Part shown: positions 1 to 11,871 of the stretch, piece after piece
Layout: the number at the start of each line of letters is the position of its first letter
How positions within the stretch are numbered: position 1 is the stretch's first letter
Origin: Coprinus comatus
Taxonomy: Eukaryota; Basidiomycota; Agaricomycetes; Agaricales; Agaricaceae
Assembly: GCA_034638255.1 (NCBI GenBank)
Contig: JAWPGT010000064.1
Location: 61,383-125,382 of the forward strand
DNA length: 64,000 nt
Direction: 5' to 3'
Notes under the pieces: model-generated
Told to the model about the DNA's origin: nothing
The model's input: only the letters and a program-made list of their open reading frames with translations
Databases searched by the model: none
Translations under genes and position numbers: made by a program

Positions 1-1419
1 ACAGTGCAGATTCCACCGTCCTCAATAAATCAAGATGGCTCAGGAATCCTCGGTACTTCCTTCCTTTCACTTGTGCTCCTCACTATGGCTAACAGAATAC
101 AGGCCTCGGTCCTTCTGCTGGCTCGTTTATTCTCGCATCAATGCAATCAAATACCTCAGGAGCCCCTGTCTTAGATCGCATATTTCTCCAGAATTCCTCA
201 TTACCAACTTTCTTCACAATTCTACTCGGCCGTCAACGAGGTCAGCAATAATATTTCTCCTCCACTATAACTTGTTCTAATTCTACAACACAGACCCAAC
301 AACTTTCTTCTCCGGTACAATAACAATCGGCTCCGTTCACTCTGACTACCCCGAGGTTCTCACTCAATCGCGCCATCCCGTTAAACTCTTATCACAAGGA
401 AACAAAAACCAACACTTTCAAATCTCTCTAGACAATGATGGTATCATTGGCCCTGATGGGAAGCCGATTAGTATAGAATCCACTACTGACGATTCAGGTG
501 GTGGTCCTGTTGTCATCCTTGATTGTGGGTTCAGTTTACCTCAAGTTCCTCGGTACGAACCTCCTTATATATTTCGTTCGCTTTCTGACACTATCCGAAT
601 TATAGGAGCATCGCCGATGCAATATATGGGAGGTTCCAAGAAGCCGAATATACCACTGTAACAGGTATTGGTGGAATCTGGGTACTCCCTTGTGAACAAG
701 AAGTGAACGTTACCTTCATTTTCAATGGAGCTAAATACCCAATTCATCCTCTGGATATGTCACTACGTGCTGAAGTATTTGGGATCGAAGATCTGACAAA
801 CTCGAATGGCAAACCTGTTTGTCTTGGTTCGGTATGTCTTTCTACCTCCCAAACTAAATGTGTTGAAAATTAATCATTGACATTAATAGTTCCAACCTTT
901 CACCTATGATAGAGGTGTAGATCCATCCTATGATATGGTTCTAGGCATGGCATTCAGTATGTCTTCATCCTCTGATTCCTTTTATTCAATGTAACTCAAA
1001 ACCAACACAGTGCGGAATGTATATACCCTCTTCGATTACAGTGATTTCCTCGTCAATACCCAAACTATAAGTGATCCCTATATCCAAATGCTTTCTATAG
1101 TCGACAGTGCAGAAGGTAGATTTACTCAATCATTTCCCAAAATCTTATAACTTATCTACAAACCAAAAACTACTCTACAGCCCATTTAGATTTCGTCAAA
1201 GCTAGATTAGGAGGAATCGATACAACAGGTCAAACGATACTTAACAATTCAGAAACCGATTCAACTCCATCTTCAAATCGTGTTTTGGTTTATGTTATTG
1301 TTGCCATTGCCGTTGTGGCTATAATTCTCGTCGTGGCTGTTTGGTTAGGTTGTTGGATAAAGGCTAAAGCTAAGAGATTGGACTCTCTTGATGAAGTTCG
1401 TGAAGTTCGTAGTTCATGA
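1..1419 (+). CDS. Membrane-anchored aspartic protease (A1 family), 5' end cut by window
   Basis: This is the C-terminal part of a pepsin-like aspartic protease; the first catalytic aspartate lies outside the window. Exons read as <1-52, 103-240, 294-552, 606-831, 890-956, 1011-1115 and 1181-1419, all with GT-AG borders and matching phases. Family landmarks are DGSGILGLGP early on and the second active-site region LDCGFSLPQVPR, where the usual D-T/S-G is D-C-G. Near the C terminus a run of about 23 hydrophobic residues (VLVYVIVAIAVVAIILV...) is followed by WIKAKAKR, so the enzyme is predicted to sit in a membrane with the catalytic part outside and a short basic tail inside. The D-C-G triplet is atypical and could affect activity. 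The family call is firm; substrate and location are inferred. Confidence 0.8.
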
Positions 1420-2507
1420 TTCATGATCTATGATATTTCTTTTAGTTAGATTGTTGTATCCTATTCTTGCATATTTTTTTCTTTCTTTTTGCCACCTCAC
1501 CAACAATCATATGCACTATGCACCGCCCATTTTTCTTGGCTTCCCCCCCTTACTTCTTTCAGAAGTGTACATATACCATACAAAGACGTTCTCTCTTTTT
1601 TATACCATTACCCATCGTCGATTGCTTTCTCTTTTTTTAAAAAGTTTGTTTTTAAGTATAGTATATGCTTTCGCAAACTTTTCTTTTTTTTTTTTTTTTT
1701 GGCAAAAGCAATTGCTTTGGATAATATAACTACATACACTTATATACTGGTATCTCCACAACATACATCTACGTATACTTAGATGGGTACATATATACGA
1801 ACTAATTATTGCGTCCATCCCCCAAGCTCCTATTCCGAGGAACTCACAAAGTCTAGCACGTGTTAGCAACCTTTAATCAAGACATGTTCAATATCCCGAG
1901 CCGAGAGACAAATTTACAAGGGTACCAGGGGGGGGGGGTATCTTGGGAAGCCCCTGAATATATGATATGTGAAACAGACCAACACATTGTCTACGTCATT
2001 GACATCTCATATTGACCATATCGTATTGATTTTAAACTTGGGAAAGACGTTGATGAAGGTGAGGAAGGAGATGTTAGGAGATATATGAATTTCAGTACTG
2101 TTTCTCTTTTCTTTTCTTTTCTTTCCTTAATAATCTCCAATTTCCTTTTGTCGACCTCAAACCAGACAACAGGATGATTCATCGTCACCTAAAGTGGCTA
2201 AATTTATAATCAATTAATAAACATTAAACGCTGGAAACTAGATGTGAAAAACTAATAGTAAACTGTGAAACTTTGAAGAAAATGAAAGTGTCCCCAAAAA
2301 CGAGTCTATGCCTGGTATGCCTATGCTCTATCATAAAAATGCATTTATCACACGAATAATAAAGATATATCAACACGAAAAAAAAAACTATTACCCAAAA
2401 GAAATGAACCAGACTCTATCAATCAACTAAGTAATATCGAAATTATTCAACACTAACTTCTCCAACAGAAAGAACTTGATTTCCAGAAACACAAACACTT
2501 GAAGAGG
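1420..2507. other. Intergenic, convergent 3' regions
   Basis: Lies between the stop codons of the protease (plus) and the arrestin-like gene (minus). It is AT-rich, with a long T tract near 1683-1700 and a G tract near 1929-1938. No coding frame with support, RNA gene or repeat was recognised. Confidence 0.6.
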
Positions 2508-4262
2508 CTAAAAGATAGGTTCAGGCACATCCAGTCCTTGCAATACATGAGATTCCGTAACAAGCCTAATAGGTGCAGTCAGCTGCAACCCATACAAAGG
2601 TGTCTCAAACGTGGCGTCGTGTGGAGTTATTGACAATGCAATGAAGTCCTAAATGTCTCGGCATTAGTCACTTGAACCATAAAAAAAAACCCAATTACAT
2701 TTTTAAGGTAAATGCAGCGTAAATGACTTACTTTAATCCGGACATTCGCAGCACTCCAACCACCAACACGAACATCATCTTTAACTTGAAGTTCACCGTC
2801 CCAATCGAAGTGAGCTTCCCCTTCAGTCCTGGAAAGTGAAGGTGAAACAACGTTGAGTTTAGCTTCACCCAAGACTTGATTCCGCCAAGATTTTTCTTCC
2901 AATTCTTCTTTCGCAAAGCAGGATGATAGAATGGTCACCTGTCGTAGAAGAAACACTCGTAATATTTGCTTCGTTTTTGTTTTCGTCTTCTCTTGCGGCG
3001 TCGATTTCTTCTTGGCCTGTGTGGCTGTGAAGTTTGTGCCTGATTCCATTGATTTCGAGGCCCGGTAATGAGATAAAGTACTAGCCACCGTAAGCGTAGA
3101 ATCCACAGATCGACATTGTGTAAGTTTCTTTGAAGCTGTATTGGATATCAGAAACTCGTATAGTGAATCCTCTGGTCCAGCAATTTGCACATGGAAAGGT
3201 ATTTTATCGCGTAGACCGTAAATTCTTGACCCGGGGATAAACAACTAGATATACCAAAAATAGACATCAGTTGTCGTCATTCTTGGATATTCTCACTTTT
3301 GGTCCCTTAAAGAGTACGAAAGTGAAGAGAAACGTACGTGAATGTGTATTGATTGAAGCTCCACCTTTGTTGGTGTCTTCATGACAGATATGGTCTGGTG
3401 CCATTCTTCTGGTAATGTTTTGACCGCCGAGAAAAAGCATGGCGAAGAGATGATAGGACGATGGGGCCTAAGTCGAGGATAATGATTGAATGGAATGAAT
3501 ATGCTAAGAGCAAGAAGGAAGGCAGCTGTCAGCGCACAAACTCCTTTTTATCGAAGAGAGAAAAAGAAAGCTCCTCACCGTTTAGTTTTTGACAGAAACC
3601 CAAGTTTAGGGGATCGTACCCGTGTGATCAAGACTTGTATAGAGTAATAAGACCTTATATACATTCCAGGTACGCCCGTGATGCTAATGTTGTCCGTTGG
3701 AGGTAATGGTACTTCCTCTTGATTATATTTGAAATGACTTGGTAATTGGGTTTCGAAGGGTAACCGTTCCGGACAACTTTCATCTGGGTGTTCTTGTGCC
3801 CAAAGGGTACACGTCTTATCAATAAGGATTGTCGAACTACTCCCACAACGAGGAGCCCACGTTTCTAGTTTCCCTTCAATCTATTCAACATGTTAACTCC
3901 AATAAATAGACACTAGATGAATATCAATGATGACATACCTTCAATCTGACTCGAGTCATATTTTGGATTGAACCAAATAGAATCTCGCCACATATCCAGG
4001 CAGAACGTCCCCAAGTCGGCATCGTTGCATTTGCCTCTTGATCTTGAAGCACAACAGACGTTTTGCCCGCACGTCGAATAAAAATAGAGTCTGGTACGGT
4101 AGACCGCAGACGAGGAGTCTGGTCAAGAGTTTGTTCGCCAGCAGCAGGTTCACAAGTATAATCTGGTACAGGGGACGGTGGAGAGTATAACGGTAGTGAA
4201 GTAGATGGTTCCAAATCGTTCATAGTAGTCAAATTCGCAAGTTGAGCCATTGTACCAGACAT
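2508..4262 (-). CDS. Arrestin-like (alpha-arrestin family) protein
   Basis: Five exons (4262-3939, 3880-3579, 3503-3338, 3244-2732, 2648-2508) give 481 codons with phases intact. The N-terminal half has the arrestin_N pattern: LPFETQLPSHF, then YSIQVLITR, then IPFNHYPRLRPHRPI. The C-terminal half resembles an arrestin_C sandwich and ends in ETPLYGLQLTAPIRLVTESHV, typical of fungal arrestin-like proteins. Proteins of this type usually act as adaptors in ubiquitin-dependent trafficking of plasma-membrane proteins, but I see no clear PPxY motif, so the partner is unknown. The start was set at the first ATG downstream of an in-frame stop; a second ATG follows five codons later. An upstream non-coding or coding exon cannot be excluded. 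Confidence 0.7.
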
Positions 4263-4763
4263 GCTAACGTGGGGTGAAGAGGAGGAGGATACCAATGGCT
4301 GGAAGACGGGAATGACTCGCGCTCATTTCATATGACGACACTTTAAAGGTTTCTTTCGAGGAACAAAACCCAGGTATAGGCTTGGAAATGAGTCAGAATT
4401 TTTATAGATCCAAGATTTATCAACCCTCTGAGACATGTTCCTGATTGTCGCCAAACCTGCGAACATGCTGACAAACAAGGATATTTTTGTGCTTCCTTGA
4501 CCGCCGGTTGGGTTGAGTGACTAAGAAATCGTTAACCCTGCCCTTTACCTTGAGATTTTACAGAGGAAGTTCCGGCGGAACGGAGCTAATCCATTTCAGG
4601 ACATCTTAACAAGTTCGCATACTTGTTTGATTTTCAGGAGAAAAATGAAATTTAATATAAGGAATGACAACAACATTAGTCCATATAGAACAGTTTTTAT
4701 AGCCCCAAAAATGCAACATATCATAAACTGCAGTCGGGATTCGGCCCCTTTCAATCGCGACTT
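4263..4763. other. Intergenic, promoter side of the arrestin-like gene
   Basis: Lies upstream of the arrestin-like start and downstream of the next minus-strand gene's stop. It should hold the promoter of the former and the 3' end of the latter. No specific site or extra gene was recognised. Confidence 0.5.
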
Positions 4764-5741
4764 TCAGGTGTGTGAAGAAGGCCTTTCCAACCTCGCTAAT
4801 GTTTCTTCGAGACGCATGGCCCTATCCACATCCTGAATCGTCTCCCACTCCTCGTCTCTGCTAGAATAACTCTTCGGTCTCTGTGGCATACTGGATGCAC
4901 TATGTACCGACATTGGTCTCTGGATGCGACTGCGATCCAGAAAACCGGATAGCAAAAATACACTTCCCCGCGTATTTCCATACGCAGGAGGCGGCTGTTG
5001 TGCAATAATATGATCTTCCACATCTCCTGTTCCAGCACCACTTTGTGCGAGCGCGGCAGCGTATGTCGGTAATGGTGGTCGATTCCAAGGTGATAACGCA
5101 ATCATTGCGTTGGAGGCGACATGACGACTTCTGTGGCTGGGTAACATTTCTCCTGGGTGTACAAAACTGTATCGTTCCGCACGTATTCGGTATATGCGTC
5201 TCTCGAGGAATATTAATTCACCAAATGTTGTAAATCCGAATACGACGTGTACGAAGATCGTGGAAGACATTCCAATGGAAGCTCCTTTCCGCATCTTCTC
5301 CAGAATCCTTGTTGTAATGACCCATGCGACAATCGTTCCTGCAAGGAGCAGAACCTGGAAAGCGAATTTGAACATTGTATACAGCTCAACTCCGCCAACT
5401 TTTACAGGTGGTTTTTTGTTGGCTTTGGCTTTGCATTTTAGAAAGTCAAACAGAGGTCGTTTCTTCTGTTCTGCTACCGAGTCGGTGGTGGATATTGATG
5501 TGGAGGAAGATAAAACTGCTGCTGCTGATACATTTGGATTCTGGATATCGACTTCTGCTATCTGTGGTTCAGGACCTCTGTCTGCGGGATGTCGTTCTGG
5601 GAGTGTGACATCTGGACTCGAGTTTCGATCCACTTGCTCCGGCCCTCCCATAAAACCTATTTCCCCGCTTTTCACAGGCAATGGGCCAGCCTGTGGTCGA
5701 TTCGCAGACGTTGTTCTAGCTTGGGTTGCTTTGGTTGTCAT
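4764..5741 (-). CDS. Predicted membrane protein of unknown function
   Basis: A single open frame of 325 codons from the first ATG. The first 110 residues are polar and low-complexity (Ser, Thr, Pro rich). Two hydrophobic helices follow (FAFQVLLLAGTIVAWVITT, and SSTIFVHVVFGFTTFGELIF), then the polar tail contains SRHVASNAMIALSPWNRPPLP and a Pro/Tyr stretch PPPAYG. Upstream of the ATG the same frame stays open to about 5907 with a hydrophobic run (ALTQFFLSFVFLLYSSTAALL) but no ATG, so the real start may be in an unseen 5' exon and include a third helix or signal anchor. No family was recognised. The PPPAY sequence could bind a WW domain (inference only). Confidence 0.6.
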   Translation of the reverse strand: MTTKATQARTTSANRPQAGPLPVKSGEIGFMGGPEQVDRNSSPDVTLPERHPADRGPEPQIAEVDIQNPNVSAAAVLSSSTSISTTDSVAEQKKRPLFDFLKCKAKANKKPPVKVGGVELYTMFKFAFQVLLLAGTIVAWVITTRILEKMRKGASIGMSSTIFVHVVFGFTTFGELIFLERRIYRIRAERYSFVHPGEMLPSHRSRHVASNAMIALSPWNRPPLPTYAAALAQSGAGTGDVEDHIIAQQPPPAYGNTRGSVFLLSGFLDRSRIQRPMSVHSASSMPQRPKSYSSRDEEWETIQDVDRAMRLEETLARLERPSSHT

Positions 5742-6193
5742 GGGTAGTAGTGCAGCGGTACTAGAATACAATAAAAAGACAAAGGATAAAAAAAACTGGG
5801 TCAATGCGCCAGGCTTTGAATAATATGAGGTTTGAGCACTGCTCAAAGGAAAGGAAAATGAGGGACTAGGGTAGCTGGAAAGCGGGGAGGATGTCAGGTT
5901 CTGTCAGCAACCAGCAACCAGTGTTGTTAGGGCACATTTCGGAATTGATGCAAATCACACATCACAATTAAGACCAATATCCATAAACCTCATAAGTATT
6001 ACACATGCCTCATGCCAAGACAACGAAGGATCGCATCTTTCGTAAAATCATTAACACAGGTATCTAGATGGGGTTCACCATAAATTGGTATCCCTCACAC
6101 GTTTAACGGTGGTCAAATTGTATCGGTGCCAACGGCTTTTCGGAGTCACAGGAGCGAGAGCCTCCAGGAACGTGTATATCCTTTAGCACATAA
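5742..6193. other. Intergenic
   Basis: Contains the possible 5' extension of the preceding membrane protein (open frame without ATG to about 5907) and the 3' untranslated end of the dynactin p62 gene. Nothing else was recognised. Confidence 0.5.
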
Positions 6194-8115
6194 TTATACG
6201 TCACTATCCATTCTAAGTTCCTCCCGAGGAATGATGGGTCCAAGATCAACAACCGTATAGAAAGCAAAGGTCTTGATCTCGGGAGATTTAGTTGTCTTCG
6301 GGGCATCGCCATCATCACCTTCAGACGGAGTGGGATCGTCCGATCTGTAAGTGTACGAGACCAACATGTTGAACTGGAAACAAATCAGTTTCATGTGGTT
6401 TATAGTGTATTGTTGTTGCTTTCACCTTCACATTGCCTCTCGCTTCTTTGCCAATGATAACTTCACCACCAACCAACGTTACATTAGCACGCCTCTCCAA
6501 GACACCGACTGTCTTCGCTTTGCCCCTTCCATCTTTGTCTCGTCCTTTCGTGCCGGTCGTAAAATCATCATCCTCAACCATCATGTCTTCGTCATCCTCA
6601 TACTCCCAGGCTTCCGCAAAGGCAGCAATGGGGAAAGGTGACGTAGGGATAGCAATCGCAAAGGGTGGTCTGCGCGCTTTCTCCGGAGAGCCACCCGACG
6701 ATCCCGGAGTAGGGGCAGTTACATGCACTCGTTGCACTGCAAGTCTAACCTGAATGGGATCATATAACGGATTAGTCAATGCCAGGTGGAAGGGATATGT
6801 TCTCCCAGCGATTAAACCTTGCGGCGAATTGCCGTCATCAATGCTACCTGGCGACTTCTTTGCCAAGGCACGTTTAACAGACTCCGATGTCACGATGGGT
6901 TTTTGTAGATGTGGGAGTGCGACAGTGATAGCGGGAAGATAATTAGCAGCAACGAGCTTGATCTTATACCGTACAGACTGAGCTTTCTGTTCAGGTTTTA
7001 TAAGAATATGGGTGCATGCAGGACATCGTTTTGAGCGTTTTGAGTGAAGCGGTATTCGTAGCGGTTTAAGATCCCTGTAGAGAATTAACTACCGTCAAGT
7101 TATTGAAGATTGAACCCACTTCGTCTGTAATGTCCCAGCCCAACTATTTCCCCACCTCTGATCTAAATTTGCTACGGTCTGAGGCGACTTTAGTCGACGC
7201 ATATAATCTACGTCAGACAATCCTCCTCCTCCCCCCATCGTACCAACAGACGAGATCTCCATTCTACCCTTGTATTCCGGCATTTCATCCTTATTTGCAG
7301 TTCTATCTCGGTGGGCTCGACTTGAGGTGCTTCTTGAGAGTTGATTATACTTGCCAACACCAGGAATATCGCGTGCCAAAGCGGCAGAAGCGGCGGCTGT
7401 TATAGAAGTAGAGTGGAGGTGATGTGAGTGTGCTGCACTCCCAGGATGGGCAGCATGAACGGAAATGGAAGAGGAAAGTGATGATGCACGTAGGAAAGGC
7501 TCAAAATGTTCCTTCAATCTGTCAAATTCGAGAAATTCAGGGGCAGAATCTTCGTATTTCTGAAGTTGAGCTGCAAGAAATATTAAGCATTGTGTTGATA
7601 AAAACCAGTGGGTATATGGTACCTGCGAGACCGGTTGGCTTCTCGAACGTAACACCGATTTCGGCAGAATCCCATCTACAATGGTTGCAATAGAGAAAGA
7701 AAGGAGGTTCGCCTACACTGCTGAGTGGCAAAGGCATACGACCATCACTTGTTTCTGGTGGATCAGATGGTACGACCGAGAGAGTATTATGGCAATTTGG
7801 ACATAGAAAGCAGTTCCGTGCACATCTGAAATGATATATCTTAGTTGTTTGTCGAGAGTATCATTTCTTCAATTCTCCGGACCTGTTCTTCTCAGCGCGT
7901 ACGCTTGCACTAGGCACTTCAAACAGACAATTTGGACAATAGTAAGTGCTGACTTCGATAGATACACATCGGTTGCATCGAACTGCATCACATTCCTCGC
8001 AAAAGAAGAGATTGTGAAGAGAGTGGAAATGATGCGACGAAGAGGGCAGATGAGGAGGCGGAGGCACCGGAGACGTGGAGAGGCAGGGACAGTGGTACTG
8101 TATGCTGGGAGCCAT
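6194..8115 (-). CDS. DCTN4: Dynactin p62 subunit (DCTN4 family)
   Basis: Five exons (8115-7883, 7825-7623, 7570-7120, 7074-6426, 6373-6194) give 571 codons. The N terminus carries the paired-cysteine zinc region of dynactin p62: FFCEECDAVRCNRC, then YYCPNC, then NCFLCPNC and YCNHCRWDS. Later SKRSKRCPACTHILIKPE and YKIKLVAANYLPAI match the conserved middle block, followed by the beta-rich C-terminal part (LTNPLYDPIQV). p62 sits at the pointed end of the dynactin Arp filament and helps dynein-driven transport of nuclei and vesicles in hyphae. The gene is divergent from RAD1 with only 56 bp between start codons. An acidic insertion (EYEDDEDMMVEDDD) in the C-terminal half looks disordered. Exon 3 ends at a splice site chosen because it joins LQTK to DLKPLRIPL. 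Confidence 0.9.
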
Positions 8116-8171
8116 GATGAACGAGCAGGATGGCTGTTTGGTTGACCAAACAACGTTAGTTGGCTAACGCC
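8116..8171. promoter_or_regulatory. Shared promoter gap, dynactin p62 / RAD1
   Basis: Only 56 bp separate the two divergent start codons, so both promoters must overlap each other or the opposite 5' end. No TATA-like box is obvious. Confidence 0.5.
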
Positions 8172-9654
8172 ATGTCGGTGAGCACAATAAATTATTCCTC
8201 AGGGCCCAGGAATTCTGAACAGCATATAGTCTCTCACGGCGTCAGTCCACGATCTGCGCTATTTTGCTGCTCTTCTGCGCGGAGTGAACTTCAATAATGT
8301 AATCTGACAATCTCTTGGTTCAGCATGTTCGACTCTCATCGACTATTGATCGAAGCGTGCTACAGTCACCGTCACCAAAGAAGGCCTGACTATCAAAGTT
8401 GAAGAAGCCCGTTCCATCATAGGTACTCCTTGGCATTCTACGCGATTACTAGGATAATGCTCATATATTAGCTAACAGCAACAGCATTCATCTTCTCCGG
8501 TGTCTTTGATGAATACGTCTATACTTCTGAGAACTTGACCGAGGATGCCCGCATGTCTCAAACTTCTGATGACGGAGACCTAGAAAGCACGGCCTTTGAA
8601 GTACCTATCAATACTGTTATCGACTGTTTGAATATCTTTGGGACTGCAGGTCCTTCTGCTGCTGCATCTGCCAACTCTGCCAAGAAATGGAGAAGGCCCG
8701 ATGGGGGATCTGACCACGAGAGTGGTAATGAAGAAGGAGGACAACAACCGAGAGCTAGACGAATTGAACCTTTGACTGGCGGTGAAAAACATACGGGTAT
8801 GCGTATGTCTTATGCGGGCTCAGGCTATCCGTTGACTATGATAATGTATGCTTTTTCTTACATTCAACCTATGCGAATATTCTGAATGAGTAATTTCAGT
8901 GCCGAAGATGCTAATGGCCCTACTACAACGTGTGAAGTTACAACCTATGAGCCAGAGCCGCAGCTGGACCTTGACTTTGATAATGATCGTTTGTGAGCAC
9001 CCCTATCCGAGGTCACAAAGCCGATATACTTATATCACTCTTTAAAGAGTTCTCAAAATCATACTCAAAGTATGTATGCGAGATAAGCAACTGCTTGAGT
9101 ATTGAATAAGTGCTCATTTCTATTTTCAACAGTCTTCCTGGCTACGCGACGCACTGTCTGAGATAGACCCTTCTTGCGAAAAACTCACCTTCATCGGCAA
9201 CCCACCCAACGATCTCGATGGTAGACAACGACAACGAAACTCAAAACCAATATTAAGAATCAAAGCTGGGGGCAACTTCGGTACCACTGAGATGGACTAC
9301 CCCAATGACCGAGATGTTCTAGAGACCTTTGAATGTACTCGCAGTGTCAGTTTTAGGTAAGAAAATTCTGTGTGTATATCCACCGGAATTTAGACATATT
9401 GTTATCGGGTAGTTATCGATTCTCGCATATACTCAAAACAATACGCGCTCTACAAAGTTCGACTAAAACATCTCTTCGGATTGATGAAGAAGGGCTTCTT
9501 AGTTTACAATTCCTCATGCCTTCGCCTAAACCTCGAGATGGTGAAAATGCACAGGCTTTTATAGAATTCCGTGTAAGCATTCATCTTCTTTGCTCAATAA
9601 TACGAAATTTAAATTATATTCCAGTGTTTAGCTCTCGATGATAAAATGGACTGA
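8172..9654 (+). CDS. RAD1: DNA damage checkpoint clamp subunit RAD1
   Basis: RAD1 forms the PCNA-like 9-1-1 clamp with RAD9 and HUS1, loaded at damaged DNA to activate the checkpoint kinase. Nine exons (8172-8177, 8230-8298, 8356-8422, 8479-8845, 8900-8992, 9048-9069, 9133-9356, 9413-9572, 9625-9654) give 345 codons, including a 6 bp first coding exon and a 22 bp exon. Conserved blocks are LTASVHDLRYFAALLRGVNF, VTVTKEGLTIKVEEAR, FIFSGVFDEYVY, VPINTVIDCLNIFG and, near the end, SFSYRFSHILKTIRALQSS with LRIDEEGLLSLQFL. A polar insertion of about 70 residues follows the NIFG block. The tiny first exon is inferred because it gives an ATG in frame with the conserved N terminus; it is the least certain part. 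Confidence 0.88.
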
Positions 9655-9772
9655 TACAACAAATACACAATGTGTTTTTCAAGCAATAATAATAATACAG
9701 TGGATGACAAAAAAGAACAAACTCCAGAAAGATATCAAACAGAACAGAAAAATGCAACTTCAAGTTTAATGT

Positions 9773-10829
9773 TTAATATTCATCAGAAGTTACTACAGGA
9801 GACCACTTATCAGAATTCTCCCATCTCAACGAAAATTTCTAAGAGACTTACCTGGTGATCTTGGTGGTTTTCCATTAAAATTAACAACAATCTTTCTTCT
9901 TAGGACAACATTTCCTTGCTGCGACTGGTTTTGTCAATATCCAAAGTTGAAAACAGAAACTGGAACCGTATTCACCTCGTACACGTCACTCCGTCTTACT
10001 TGTTGCAGTTTAAAACCAGCCGACAAAACTCCCGTTGACTGTGATCCTTGCGATGGGGATGAGGTACTTGAAGTTGCGAATGTAGCAGCATGTGGAGTGC
10101 TTCGTTTCGTCGTCTGCATCTCATACAAAGATGGTGTACGAGGTCTCAGCCTTTGACTTTGGCTTTGAGCGCTGATATTATCACGAGATGTGGGATTCAA
10201 GGATGAACTTGGAGGTGATGGGATAGGGTTGAGATATGGTGGTGTTGGTGTTGGAAGGGAGTGTGTTTGGGATTGCAGAGCGGCGAGTTCTTGTGAATCT
10301 CTTGCTACGAGAGCGATGATTTGTTCCACTGGGACATTGGTAGAACCATCAGGTAACTAATTGAAATAGATATTCAGTCACTTGCTTACGACATCAACAA
10401 GTTACAGTATGACTCACAAGAATTTTACCCAGAATCCCAGGTGATTGAGCTTCAACATCAATCATTGCAATGTCGGATTCCTAATCAAATTAACGCCGCC
10501 AAAGTCAATTATCACAACAAACTTTCACCAAAATCATAAATTATGACTCACAATTTGGAGTAAAACATCACCAGGTACAAAAGATTCTCCTTCCTTCTTT
10601 TTCCATGTTTTAATAGTCCCCTCACGCATTAGAGGTGACATGGCAGGCATGAGAATTGCCTGCCGTCTTAAGGATACATGTAATCCTGAGAGATCTTCAC
10701 ATGAATACATTGAAGGATTTAGATTTATTCGGAACTAAGGGACGTACCTCTTAATCCATTTAACGCTTGCGCCTGCGCAGTTCGTTGCGTATTCAAGACT
10801 CTTGTTGCTATATTCAAAGATCGAGACAT
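9773..10829 (-). CDS. PDX1: PDX1-like lipoyl-domain protein (pyruvate dehydrogenase E3-binding component) lacking the lipoyl lysine
   Basis: Six exons (10829-10748, 10685-10552, 10480-10418, 10356-9976, 9918-9852, 9792-9773) give 248 codons. After a mitochondrial-type N terminus (MSRSLNIATRVLNTQRTAQA) comes a biotinyl/lipoyl fold: LMPAMSPLMREGTIKTWKKK, then EGESFVPGDVLLQIESDIAM, then IDVEAQSPGILGKILLP. In lipoyl domains the residue after ESD/ETD is the lipoylated Lys; here the codon is ATT (Ile), right after a splice junction. The rest is Ser/Pro-rich, and I see no peripheral subunit-binding or acyltransferase domain, so this is a short form. The last two exons are my preferred reading because they join cleanly; without the final splices the frame would stop at 9934. 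It is convergent with RAD1. Role as E3-binding protein is by family only. Confidence 0.7.
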
Positions 10830-11871
10830 TTCGAGTAAATGCGTTTTGTAGTAAAGATGGTTGGATGGTATTGGGGAGCTTCTTTAAGGAAAGCAAGGGG
10901 AATGGGTGATATGGGATACCACTTGATAAACAGTAGGAAGTAGTGTGTGTTTAAAGCGGCTTAAGTGGGAAACTCGACTTGGCCTAGATGGGGGATAGAA
11001 GCAGATATAGAAATTATGACGATGGAAGAAGCAGGGAAAGCGTGTCCAAAAATAACAAGTATAAGGGAATGGGAAACCAAGTGACTCGAAGCAGTTGAAA
11101 AAAAAACTCGCAAGCTGTTACTTGAACCGGTTGCTTTTTAAAGGGACACCGTGTAGGAAACGGCATTACCGTCCCTTAACCCTGGGGTATTTATGGGCCG
11201 GTTAGGGGCTCGTTGTCACTTTTTTCGCATTTACAGGGTAATCTATTGGCTCCTGGTCCAATTATTGGTAGCCTCGAAAAAAAAAAGGGAGGCATGTAAC
11301 AGACAGCCGTGAACATAGTGGTTTACCCGAAACTGCCGATCGATTTGGCTGTACAGGTTGGTATGCCACTTACTCATTTAACCCCCCCATGGTACCGGTT
11401 CATTGTTAAGGAGAATGCCGGGTTGTGGGGTAAAACCGTAAATGACCATGGTTATGGGTGGGATATGGTTATGGTTTTCGCCGGAATGTGCCATGTTATT
11501 GTCCATGACCATACAACTAATGCGATGTGCCGTGCCGGAAACCATTCTGGCTTTAGCATTAGGCCTAAGCGAAGCTTAAGGAGACTAATCATTTAGGTTG
11601 TCACACGACGTCATGCAAAACTGTATCACGAACATCCACTGTGATTCGGGCTTTGTTTCGGTTCAAGTTTCTTTGCTCTGGATAATATGTGTAAATAAAT
11701 AAGAAGTAACAAAGAAGTATATGTAGTTAGAAGTAGTAGCAATGCTAGCCGTTGTCTAGCATGTCTTTGATCCGTATAACTGGCACACGCACACAAAACT
11801 CATGGCCTCTCAATTCTACGCACGAGACCCCGACTTGTCCAAAAAAAAGTCAAAGAGCTAGACCTCAAATG
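10830..11871. other. Intergenic, promoter region of the PDX1-like gene
   Basis: About 1 kb between two minus-strand genes. It holds A-rich runs near 11099 and 11278 and a G/C-rich patch around 11150-11230. An open frame at 11309-11596 (plus) has no splice context or family features and was not accepted. Confidence 0.5.

Noticed and set aside
11309..11596. 95-codon plus-strand frame in the 1 kb intergenic region
   Set aside because: No supporting splice sites, motif or conservation signal visible.
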